Of a stretch of 64,000 nt of DNA, positions 1 to 10,590 are shown piece by piece. The notes below the pieces were generated by a model, which worked only from the letters and a program-made list of their open reading frames with translations, did not search any database and had not been told where the DNA came from. This DNA comes from Malus domestica (Eukaryota > Streptophyta > Magnoliopsida > Rosales > Rosaceae). The position numbers and the translations under genes were made by a program. Each line of letters starts with the position of its first letter. The first letter of the stretch is position 1. The stretch is taken from assembly GCF_042453785.1 (NCBI RefSeq), contig NC_091669.1, forward strand, positions 10,366,501 through 10,430,500, in the 5' to 3' direction.

Positions 1-1262
1 GTCTTCCTCTCTTTTCCCTCACTCTCTCTTCTTCTCTCGAACACTCTTTCTCTCTTAACTCTCCCTCTCAAACTATCTTTTCTCTGTGAACCATGGGGAA
101 GCTAAGACGAAACCACACCATCACAAATGCTCTTCCTCCTCCAATACTTCTCCTTCATGGACAACTCTCCATGTCGTATGTTCTCACAGTGAAACCCTCG
201 GTTTCACTGATGTTATCGACAAACCATCACCACTGTAACCACCTGACCTTACTATCCCGGCGAGATTATAGCTTCCATAACCCGATCATCACCACTCATT
301 TTGTGTGACTAGAGACAAGGGGTAGAGCCTTTAGCTCGCTCACCTCTCTCTCGTGTCTTTCCTCTGTAAATCTGGCCAAACCACTTCGGTGCCATGTTTT
401 CTAGCAAGAATCTTGCCTTTGTGATGAATGTAGGGCTTCAACGATCCTAAATGATTCCCTTATAATGTTCTTAATGAGATTTAAGTTCATACGTGTGATT
501 TCGTAGAGTTGCTGCATGAAAACACCTTGGGGGAAAGACTTCCCCAGATTTTTGAAAAAAAAAATGGAACTGTGGCCATCTAGGCATTTTTCAGACCAAA
601 TTCTCGACCAACCCTAACCACAATTGGGCTTCCAATAGGTATAGATCGATTCCCTACATTTCTAGCTTTAAGTTGGTTTTTGTATCATCGAATTTGGTTT
701 AGAATCAAGCTCAAAATGAGCTCTTAAAGTCGAGGGAAAAACCTGCAAAAACTACAGGTATCGTGAAGAAGGCGCGTGGGAAGCCACAACGTGGTGGCAC
801 GTGGAGGAACCCGAGGTCCCTCTTTAGGTTTCTCGACGTGCCGAATCCGAATCCGTGTCCGTTTTTTGAAATTCGACAGTTTTAAAATAGTTCCTTTATT
901 AGCCGTACTTTGTACAAAAATGTTTAATTATGTAAGTACATTATATTTATGTAAATGGTTTCATTTCTAAGTGAAATGCATCACAAAGATCTTCGTTGCC
1001 CGCGAGGCGAGTTCGACTCGACGACATGATTTGTGAGTGGGTCTTTTCTTTGATATATACATATATATGTTTAGTTTCCATATATACATCTAATAATGAA
1101 TTTTCTATATGACTGCTGTAATTAAATTAACATTTATAGGAAATGACGTAACGATGAGAATTATGAAATCACTATAAATCTTACGGGATGCCTTAATTAA
1201 ATTTAAGGCTATGAATAATATTATGTTGACTAGAATGATTGGGTCACTGTGGCATGACTATA
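1..1262. other. Repeat-like flank without a recognised gene
   Basis: No convincing coding region is visible; short frames here lack recognisable domains. The pyrimidine-rich start and the far side of the nested block (13593-14290, ending in a GTCGGGGTGTGTCA-like motif) resemble parts of an old LTR element into which the Mutator-like element at 1272 inserted. That outer element is an inference only, since neither of its ends is defined in this window. Confidence 0.3.
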
Positions 1263-1577
1263 TTTATGTTAGGGCAAAAGACTGTTTACTACCCTCATGT
1301 TTCGTGGTTTTCAACATTTAGTACATCAATTTTTTTTCATCCCAAAGTCATACCTAAAGTGTAAATTTTGGGACAGTCTCATACATTTGTTAGTCAAACT
1401 GTTAAGTTTTCAGTTAAGTGATGACGTGGTGCCCATGTGGATAATGACTGGGCGGCACATGTCATCCACATGGAAATTAAAAATAAATTATTTATAAAAT
1501 AAATTTAATAAATTTAAATAATTTATAAATAAAATAAATAAATAAATAAATAACCCCTTCTTCCCCAAATCCCACTC

Positions 1578-2200
1578 GTGCCCACCCTCCCTTTATCCAC
1601 CCCTTCGTCTTCCCCACCCTCTACCCCCTACCCACCGACACCCTTCATTTCCCTGATACCCACACAGCAGAACCCATTTCATCCCCCAATTTTATCAAGA
1701 CACCCAACACCCAATTTTATCAAGCTCCGCCATTTCCGACACCAATCTCCCCACGCGCACCTGAACCCTCCGGTGTTTGAGTCCGACGGCGCCAACCTCT
1801 CCCTCCCTCCTCTTCCCCCGTCGTCCGCTCCCTCGACCTCCCAGCGCAACCCAGAAGAAGAACAAAAAAAAAAACCCAGAAGAAAAAGAAGAAAAAGGAG
1901 GAGGAAGAAGAAGAAAAAAAAAACTGAATCTACAACCCAGAAGAAGAAGAAGAAGGAGGAGGAGGAGGAGGAAGAAGAAGAAAAAAAAAAGGGAAATGCG
2001 GAACCCAATTCGTTCCCCCGAGGAAAAAAAAAACCGAATCTGCAACCCAGATTCGGAGGAAGAAGAAGAAGTAAAACCCAATCCCCAAAACCCAGAAGAA
2101 GAAGAAGGAGGAGGAGGAGGAAGAAGAAAAAAAAAATGAGGAACCAGTTCGGCCCCCCGAGGAAGAAGAAGGAAAAGAAAAAAAAATGATTTTTTTTCAA
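1578..2200. repeat. Low-complexity GAA/AAG purine tracts
   Basis: Runs of gaa, gga and poly-A fill the core of the Mutator-like element. Long open frames on both strands here encode only Lys/Arg/Glu or Phe/Leu/Ser runs and are composition artefacts, not genes. Confidence 0.8.
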
Positions 2201-2430
2201 AAGTTTTTGGCGGGAAAAAAAAAATTTAATACTACCAAAATCCCTTATCTAAAAAAAAAACAAAATCCACGTGGACCCACGTGGCGACCCACTTGGTGCC
2301 GAGTCATTTTCCACATGGGCACCACGTCACAGTTAACGGGAGACTTAACAGTTTGACTAACGGATGTATGAGACTGTCCCAAAATTTACACTTTAGGTAT
2401 GACTCTGGGACGAAAAAAAATTGATGTACT

Positions 2431-3412
2431 TGTGAACACGGAAAATTCCTGAAACGAAAGAGACAAGAACAACGTGCACAAACAAATATTTGTATTTGAT
2501 GATTTTGGGGTTACAATCTCTCTTCTATTTGATCCTCTGATTCAATCTCCGTAAGGTGTGTATTTGTGGATATGCGATTAATCCAAAGGGCCATTGGGCT
2601 TGATCTAAGGATGAACGTTCTTCAAGGGCCGTGGACTTGATCTTGAAGGTGGATTTGAGCAGAACTTCAAAGGGGCTTTTGGGCTTGATCTTTGAAGAAC
2701 AGTGATGAACGGATCTCCAAGGGCTTTTGGGCTTGATCTTGAAGAACAGTGATGAACGGATCTCCAAGGGCTTTTGGGCTTGATCTTGAAGAACGGATCT
2801 TCAAGGGCTTTTGGGCTTGATCTTGAAGAACGGTTGGATGTGTGGATTTGTCGACGTTGTTGATCCAAAGGGCCGTTGGGGCTTGATCTTGGATGAACGG
2901 ATGATGAACGATGGTGCTTTCTTCAAGGGCCGTCGGGGCTTGATCTTGAATTGGTGGATGATTGTTGATCCAAAGGGCCGTTGGGGCTTGATCTTAGGAT
3001 GAACGATGAACGGAGAACACTTTCTTCAAGGGCCGTCGGGGCTTGATCTTGGAAGAACGATGAACGAAGAACGATGAAGGCTTTCTTGATTCTTCGGGAA
3101 CCTGGATGCTTGAGAGCTCCGGAGTTTCAGAGCTTTAGAGCTTCAAGGTGTAATATGAATTGGTTCCCCCCCCTCAAATGAATGAAATGGGCTTGTATTT
3201 ATAGAATTTTCCAAGGCCTAATTTTGAATATAATATTCCAGATGAAATAAGTCGTTTCTGCCAGGTGTTGACACGTGTCCTATTTGATGACTTTTCTAAT
3301 TCATTTCAATTTTCGTTGAGCCACACGCTACGTGTAAAATTTATGTAATACATGAGCGTTGACACTTTGATTTATCGGTCAACATTTATTTACCGAAATT
3401 TCGATGTCTACA
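2431..3412 (-). repeat. 3' LTR of element 1 (982 bp)
   Basis: Matches the right LTR (12633-13530) but is 84 bp longer. The extra length is additional copies of its internal repeat (core CAAGGGCTTTTGGGCTTGATC) around 2700-2830. On the minus strand it starts TGTAGACATCG and ends GTGTTCACA. Confidence 0.92.
2580..3065. repeat. Degenerate short tandem repeats within the LTR
   Basis: Around ten imperfect copies of a 35-60 bp unit with the core AAGGGCCGTNGGGGCTTGATCTTG and spacers rich in ATGAACG. The same core recurs outside the LTR at 3490-3610 and 3895-3970, and in the right LTR. Short frames read through it are repeat artefacts. Confidence 0.8.
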
Positions 3413-4260
3413 AATGCCCCCACTTCAAGGCACGTCGTATACATGTGCTTGTCACGTGTAGGAGATGCGTTTTGAAGTCCCTTATTGTAGATGTCGATCC
3501 AAGGGCCATCGAGGCTTGATCTTGAATTGGGCTGGAGATTTCTTCAAGGGCCGTTAAGGCTGTCTTGAGATTTCTTCAAGGGCCGTCGAGGCTTGATCTT
3601 GAAGGTTGAAATTGGACCACAAGGAGTTTCATGTGGTAGATGATCCTTGGCTTTGGTAGTGGATGAATCGGCACGTATTTTGTTGCACTTGTTGACTTTC
3701 CACAGCTTTGATCTTGAACTGGATTGGAGGACTTTCTGGATTCCTCCAATTGTTGACTTTCCACAGCTTATTCTTGAACTGGGTTGGAGGATTTTCTGGT
3801 TTCCTCCAATTGTTGACTTTCCACAACTTATTCTTGAACTGGATTTGATTCAATGGTGGTAGACACTTGATCTTGAATCGGACTTGTGATTTTCTCAAGG
3901 GCCATCGAGGCTTGATCTTGAATTGGCTGGAAGCTTCTTCAAGGGCCGTTAAGGCTTGATTCTTGAAGGTTGACTCGAACACATGGCAAGCAGGCACGAG
4001 GTGAAGGTGACGACTTGTTGCTTTGTTCAATCTTTCTAATTCACACCTGAGCAGTTTGGTCAACGGTATGATCTTCAAGATTGATGGGCTCTTCTTCCAG
4101 TTGGTGACTTGATCTTTAAGGATTTGATTCAAGGGTGGTGAATCGGCACGTGCAGCCCACAACGCCTAGTAAGTCGACCCAAGAATTTGAGGGTCAAAAC
4201 AAGTTCACCGTCCAGAGTGATTGCAACCCTGATGATATGAGATACTTTTGATTTTGAAGA
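3413..4260. repeat. Element 1 region next to the 3' LTR, with short tandem repeats
   Basis: Begins with the PPT complement (AAATGCCCCCACTTC, 3413-3427). A unit of about 64 bp beginning TTGTTGACTTTCCACAGCTT is repeated between about 3690 and 3845. Part of this (about 4170-4260) matches element 2 near 52800-52870 in reverse, and parts match element 3 near 54580-54800. No gene is supported. Confidence 0.6.
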
Positions 4261-4269
4261 AGTAGCGGA

Positions 4270-4660
4270 TGACTCAGCACGTGCTTTGTTGCACTTGTCT
4301 CCACATGCTTCAAGGTATCATTTTCATTTCCTTTAACTGTTCCTCAGGCAGACGCGGCATCTTCTCGAGTTCTTCATCTCAGACTCCTTCTGCTGAGTTG
4401 ACTGTGCATGCTGCATTCTTCTCTGCTTGTTTCTTCAGGCAGATGTGGCAGCTTCTCGAGTTCCTCAGTTCGGACTCCTTCTGCTGAGTTGACTGTGCAG
4501 ACCGCATTCTTTTCTGCTTGTTTCTTCTGCACGTTGTCTCCACATGCTGCAAGGTATCATTTTCACTTGCCTTTATCTGTTCTTCAGGCAGATGTGGCAG
4601 CTTCTTTGGAAGTACAGCAGCAGTGGGAGACGAGTATTCGAGAGCAGTGCTAGGTAGGCA
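4270..4660. repeat. Imperfect direct repeats in the antisense module
   Basis: Segments with TCAGGCAGATGTGGCAGCTTC and CTGCTGAGTTGACTGTGCA recur two to three times, and the TCTCCACATGCTTCAAGGTATC motif occurs twice. Related sequence lies in element 3 around 54880-54990. Several short frames cross it on both strands, none with a recognised domain. Confidence 0.55.
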
Positions 4661-5059
4661 ATCAGGGAAGGGTTCCAAGCAGTCGGTTCCTTACTCGAGT
4701 TTGAGTGGAGGTTCCGACATATTGTTTTCTTTATCCTTGTCTTTGTAGGTAAGAACAAGGACAAAGAAAAGGACAGGGAGAACGCATGATATGAGATACT
4801 CTTGCTTTTTACCCTGGTGATATGAGATACTTCTGCTTTGGAGTCATTGGCTTGCAGAGGTACCCCAGGGAATAAGGAACACTGAGTGACTCGAGAGGCT
4901 TCGTTGGGAAGGCATTCTCGGAGATGAAGAAAGGTTCTGTATGTCTGCCTTGCTATGAAGGGTGAAGGTGGACAGTTATAGGAAATTCTTTAGTACCTGT
5001 AGAAGTATTATTCTTTTACTCGTGTCGGCAACCAATGCGTGTTTGATCAGTATGGCTTC

Positions 5060-5665
5060 ATGTGTTTTCTTCTTTATCAGAAATCTTCGACAAATTGTCC
5101 GTAATTTTCGTCAAGCTGAGTGTGCATGTGATAGGTGTTGACGAGGCTGAAAAAGACTGGCGCCTCTTCGATATCTGGGATCGGCACTTCGACAAATTGC
5201 CCGCGATTTCCGCAAAGCTGAGTTTGCGCGTGACGGGTGCTGACGAGGCTGAAAAGACTGGCGCCTCTTCGATATCTAGGATTGGCGCTTTAACAAATTG
5301 CCCGTGATTTCCGCAAAGCTGAGTTTGCGTGTGACGGGTGCTAACGCGTCTGGAAAAGCAAGATGCCTCTCCGATTTCTGAGCTTCGCCGAGTGTAGAGG
5401 TTGCATGTGACAGGTGTTGACGCGGCTGAAAAAGACTGGCGCCTCTTCGATAACTGGGATCGGCGCTTCGACAAATTACCCGTGATTTCCGCAAAGCTGA
5501 GTTTGCGTGTGATGGGTGCTGACGTGGCTGAAAAAGACTGGCGCCTCTTCGATATATGGGATCGGCGCTTCGACAAATTGCCCGTGATTTTCGCAAAGCT
5601 GAGTTTGCGTGTGACGGGTGCCGACGCGTCTGGAAAAGCAAGATGCTTCTCCGATTTTTGAATGG
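5060..5665. repeat. Tandem repeats of about 100-120 bp upstream of the antisense ORF
   Basis: About five imperfect copies of a unit containing GCCCGTGATTTCCGCAAAGC, TGACGGGTGCTGACG and GACTGGCGCCTCTTCGATA. The unit stays open on both strands: on the minus strand it gives a long frame (5058-6116) with repeats of about 33 residues (key residues TRKLSFAEITGNLSKRRS). A single related unit is present in element 2 (about 51500-51600). Confidence 0.75.
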
Positions 5666-5719
5666 CCTCTTCGAATTCTGAGCTCGCCTCTTCGATCTCT
5701 GAAATCCCGTCGAGTGCTG

Positions 5720-5734
5720 ATTTTTTATAGAGGC
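5720..5734 (+). promoter_or_regulatory. Putative TATA box of the antisense ORF in element 1
   Basis: TTTTTTATAGAGGC lies about 110-115 bp before the ATG at 5842. The same motif at the same distance precedes the two other copies (minus strand near 51337-51349; plus strand near 55705-55717). Conserved position and orientation make a real core promoter plausible, but no transcript evidence is available here. Confidence 0.5.
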
Positions 5735-5841
5735 ATGCAATTCGTTTCAAAGCACACTTGAATTTTCGCTTGTGAAAACTCCCCTCTTGTACTTCTAAGA
5801 TCTTGATTTGTCCGATCTCTTCTTCCTTCAACACTTTGAAA

Positions 5842-6510
5842 ATGTCTGGACCCTCCGACCGTCGTTTTGATTTGAACCTTGATGAAGAGGTAGTCCCGTC
5901 TTCTCCAGATAACATATGGCGCCCATCCTTCATATCCCCTACTGGTCTTCTTACCGTTGGGGATTCGGTGATGAAGAATGATATGACCGCTGCGGTGGTG
6001 GCCCGGAACCTTGTCACCCCCAAAGATAACAGACTACTTTCTAGGCGATCTGATGAGTTGGCTGTTAAAGAGTCTCTGGCTCTTAGTGTGCAGTGTGCAG
6101 GTTCTGTGTCCAACATGGCCCAACGCCTATTTGCTCGAACCCGTCAAGTTGAATCGTTGGCGGCTGAAGTGTTGAGTCTCAAACAGGAGATTAGGGGGCT
6201 CAAGCATGAGAATAAACAGTTGCATAAGCTCGCACACAACTATGCCATAAACATGAAGAGGAAAATTGACCAGATGCAGGAATCTGATGGTCAGATTTTA
6301 CTTGATCATCGGAGGTTTGTGGGTTTGTTCCAACAACATTTGCCTTCGTCTTCTGGGGCTGTACCGCGTAGTGAAGCTCTGAATGATCAACCTTTGGCTC
6401 CTCTTCTTCCTGGAGTTCCGCCGAGTGGTGAGGCTTCAAACAGTCAACCTCCAGCGCCTCTCATTTCTGGAGCTCTGCCGAGTGGTGAGGCGGCACCTGA
6501 TCGTCCTTGA
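5842..6510 (+). CDS. Antisense accessory protein of element 1: EAR-like motif plus coiled coil (222 aa)
   Basis: Reads against gag of the host element. The start is the ATG at 5842 (MSGPSDRR), because homology with the copy at 50552-51227 begins there; an upstream in-frame ATG at 5803 would add 13 residues that are not conserved. Residues 8-12 are FDLNL, an EAR-like repression motif. Residues about 30-90 are a conserved block with DNIWRPSFISP and MKNDMTAAVVARN. Residues about 100-150 form a leucine-rich heptad region (QVESLAAEVLSLKQEIRGLK) typical of a dimerising coiled coil. The C-terminal 50 residues are Pro/Ser-rich with short repeats (PSGEAxNxQPPAPL). No retroviral domain is present. The near-complete match to element 2 argues that the protein is kept by selection. 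A role in transcription or in particle or RNA binding is possible but unproven. Confidence 0.7.
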   Translation: MSGPSDRRFDLNLDEEVVPSSPDNIWRPSFISPTGLLTVGDSVMKNDMTAAVVARNLVTPKDNRLLSRRSDELAVKESLALSVQCAGSVSNMAQRLFARTRQVESLAAEVLSLKQEIRGLKHENKQLHKLAHNYAINMKRKIDQMQESDGQILLDHRRFVGLFQQHLPSSSGAVPRSEALNDQPLAPLLPGVPPSGEASNSQPPAPLISGALPSGEAAPDRP

Positions 6511-6529
6511 AGATCCCCTCTTGTAAATT

Positions 6530-6778
6530 TGATTTTTTTTTTAAGTATGTATAATGCAAATTTATGTAAAATTTCCAGAAAAAAATAAATAAAAGCGGAC
6601 TTTATTTCTCTCGATGCATTTGTTTATTTTTTTTTTTTTGCCGTAAACATACATATATTATGCACACACACACATACATACATATTAATTTTTTCACATG
6701 GACTGATCCATTCCAAAACCTTTTACCCCTTTTTTTTTTTTTTGCATGGTGCTAGCCACCAAGGATCCACTTACTTCT

Positions 6779-6810
<32 letters not shown>

Positions 6811-7100
6811 TTTTCTTTTTCTGCACATGGTCTTTTTTTTTTTTTTTTTTTTTATTTATATATATATATATATATTTTTTCTTTGCACATGGTGCCTGAA
6901 GCACCATCTATTTTTTATTATTGTACCCTTTTTTTTTTTTTTTCGGTGGTGCTGATCCACCATTCATTTTATTTTATTTTATTTTATTTATTTTATATTT
7001 TATATATTTCTTTCCTTTCTTTCTTTCACGTGGTGAGGCACCACTTTGCTCCACCATCCCATTTTTTTAATATATATTTTTTGTATAAAGTTTGATGATG
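6530..7100. repeat. AT-rich low-complexity stretch with TA microsatellites
   Basis: Poly-T runs, (TA)n around 6781-6801 and 6855-6875, and several short ATGGTGC..GCACCAT motifs. The CACATGGTG/CACCAT motifs resemble those in the 60.1-60.9 kb foldback. No gene. Confidence 0.7.
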
Positions 7101-7494
7101 GGATGGGGAATTTGCAGGGATGAAGCCGAGCAAGGAGGACGGAGAAGATGGTGCTTCGAGCTTCACGACCGGCTAGTCGTTTGACGGCGGTCGTTGAAGT
7201 CATTGGCAGCTGCGAGGCAAGAGACGGAGTAGGTGGAGGTGACCTTGATGTCGGATCCAGCTAGAACCCAGAGCACAGCCACTGAGCACAGCCGCTGCAC
7301 ACCCGTTGTACTGCCACCGAGCACTGCCACTGCGCATCCTTTGCACTGCCAATCGCTGCAAAGGATTATGTTTAAACGGCGGAGATGCTGCCGTTTCGGA
7401 GAGCATAGTCTCCCAATCCTCCAATCCGCCAAGCCCAAGGCCGCACTTCTCGACCCCTCCGTCCTTATCCTTTCAAACTCCACAGCCGCCATAG

Positions 7495-8000
7495 CCAAAG
7501 CTCAAAACTCAAGCTCCTGCATACACACATGCGGATCGGGAAAATCCGCCAAAACGGTTCGCTACCCATTTGGATTCTCACCTGGCTGCCAAATCCGGTT
7601 GAACTGTTCTGAAAATAACGAGATCACACTCGGCAAATTCAGAGTCCAAAACGTGACCCCAAACGCCGTCTTCGTGAACCTCCCTGCAAGATGCAACCGT
7701 CGGTTCGAATCTGTGATCGGACTCTTCGGCCCGACTTGGAACAACAGCCTCCTCCTCCAGAATTGCTCGGCGCCGCAAAACGGCTCCGCCGATTTCGTTC
7801 AGAAGTAGTTCAATTTAGAGAGCTGCAGGTCCAGCGCCGATAACATCAGCTGCCTGTTTCAGCCCCACAACCAGTCAGAAGTTATGCGATTCGAGGACTT
7901 GAGTCGGACCGGGTGCAAGAACTTGTTCGGGTCGATTTCGGTTCAGTCGGATGGGGAGTTGCCGTTCTCGCTGGAGTTCGAAACAGTGGAGTTGGGATGA
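7495..8000 (+). pseudogene. Captured fragment of a wall-associated-kinase-like receptor ectodomain
   Basis: The translation has the Cys-rich GUB_WAK_bind pattern: CIHTCGSG, then RYPFGFSPGCQIRLNC, then LPARCNR and LLLQNCSAP. After an in-frame TAG at 7806 the same frame continues with a second conserved part ending in TGCKNLF and LEFETVELG. This matches the extracellular part of WAKL14/LRK10L-type receptor kinases; no transmembrane segment or kinase domain follows. It lies inside element 1, antisense to gag, and is broken by at least one stop. It is best read as host sequence picked up by the retrotransposon. Sequence upstream (7100-7490) may belong to another fragment but is not recognised. 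Confidence 0.75.
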
Positions 8001-8026
8001 TGGGTCGATGAGAGCAGACGAGATCA

Positions 8027-9529
<1,503 letters not shown>

Positions 9530-9535
<6 letters not shown>

Positions 9536-9632
9536 AACGGCGAAAACGACTTTGTCGTCGTTGTTGCGGAAGTTCGGCCTCGCGGCTCTGGCTCTGATTA
9601 CTTCCATCACTGACTTCTTGTTCACCATGGCT
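9530..9632 (-). pseudogene. Possible captured 5' coding fragment of a PI31-like proteasome regulator
   Basis: On the minus strand an ATG near 9630 opens a frame with MVNKKSVMEVIRARAARPNF, followed by RNNDDKVVFAVHG. This resembles the N-terminus of plant PI31/PTRE1-type proteasome inhibitor proteins (pattern VMxVIRAxRPxFRxxxDKxxFAVH). The match covers only about 33 residues, then sequence switches to the TM9 fragment. The identification is from memory of the family. Confidence 0.5.
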
Positions 9633-9635
9633 GTC

Positions 9636-9890
9636 TCAATCAGTGTGGTTCAAACCGGAGAGGAAGAAGTCGACCCAGGTGGCAATGTCGGAGGGTTTGT
9701 AGAGGACGGCGTGCGATGCCGTTGTCGGTTGGTGCTCTTTTAGCTGCTGCTCGGGCGGGCCACGAGAGTTGGGCTCTTGGCATCTGGGCCTGTGAAATTG
9801 AGGGAGGCCTGGACCTGGAAGAAGAAGAAGCAGACATTTTGGTGAAGGGATAGGCCTGGCATTTGGGTCTTTTGCTGACATTTTGATTTT
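9636..9890 (-). other. Unrecognised coding-like fragment in the captured block
   Basis: GC-richer than its surroundings, like the host fragments beside it. It is open on the minus strand in two frames (one contains HAVLYKPSDIATWVDFFLSG, ending at 9636). I do not recognise the family. It may be a fifth captured exon or the 5' untranslated part of the PI31-like fragment. Confidence 0.35.
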
Positions 9891-10104
9891 TTTTTTTTTT
9901 TTTTTGAAGCTGTAATAAATAAATATATTTTTTTGTAAATACATAAAACATATGTATTTTTTTTTTCTTTAATAAAACATTTTTTTTTATTTTGATATGA
10001 CTGAACTCGAAATTAAATATTCCAGCTGCCTACGTACCCTTTCAAAGAAAGAGATCAAGTCAAAACGTAGTTCAAATACATACATATTTTTGGTATTTTC
10101 TTTT

Positions 10105-10590
10105 TGTGCCGTTTGCAGTTTTAACTCATGCAGACAAGGAGCATTTGGTGCCGTGTTGCAATTTCAGCTCGTGCAGGCAATGAGCGTTGGTGTTGCCTTT
10201 TATGCTCGTGCAGACCAGGCGCGTTGTGCCATGCAGTTTAGGCTCGTGTAGGCGATGAGCCTTGTGTCTTGCAGTTTAGGCTCTTACAGACAAGAAGCTT
10301 TTGGTGCCGTGTTGCAGTTTCAGCTCGTGCAGGCAATGAGTGTTGGTGTCGTTTGCAGTTTCAACTCGTGCAGACAAGGAGCATTTGGTGCCGTGTTGCA
10401 GTTTCAGCTCGTGCAGGCAAGGAGCGTTGGGTTGTCGCATTTTATGCTCGTGCAGACCAGGAGCGTTGGTGTTGCCTTTTATGCTCGTGCAGACCAGGAG
10501 CATTGTGCCATGCAGTTTAGGCTCATGCGGGCGATAAGCCTTGGTTCGTGCAGTTTAGGCTCATGCGAACAAGGAGCTTTGTTGGTTCGT
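10105..10590. repeat. Tandem repeats of about 45-60 bp after gag
   Basis: Ten or so imperfect copies of a unit with TGCAGTTTCAGCTCGTGCAG, then GCAAGGAGCRTTTGGTGCCGTGT or GACCAGGAGCGTTGG. They lie between the gag stop and the captured block. Short frames on both strands are by-products of the repeat. Confidence 0.8.

Noticed and set aside
1578..2189. 203-codon plus-strand frame rich in Lys/Arg/Glu, and opposite Phe/Leu frames
   Set aside because: Translation of GAA/poly-A low-complexity tracts in the core of a TIR element; no domain, both strands open for the same reason.
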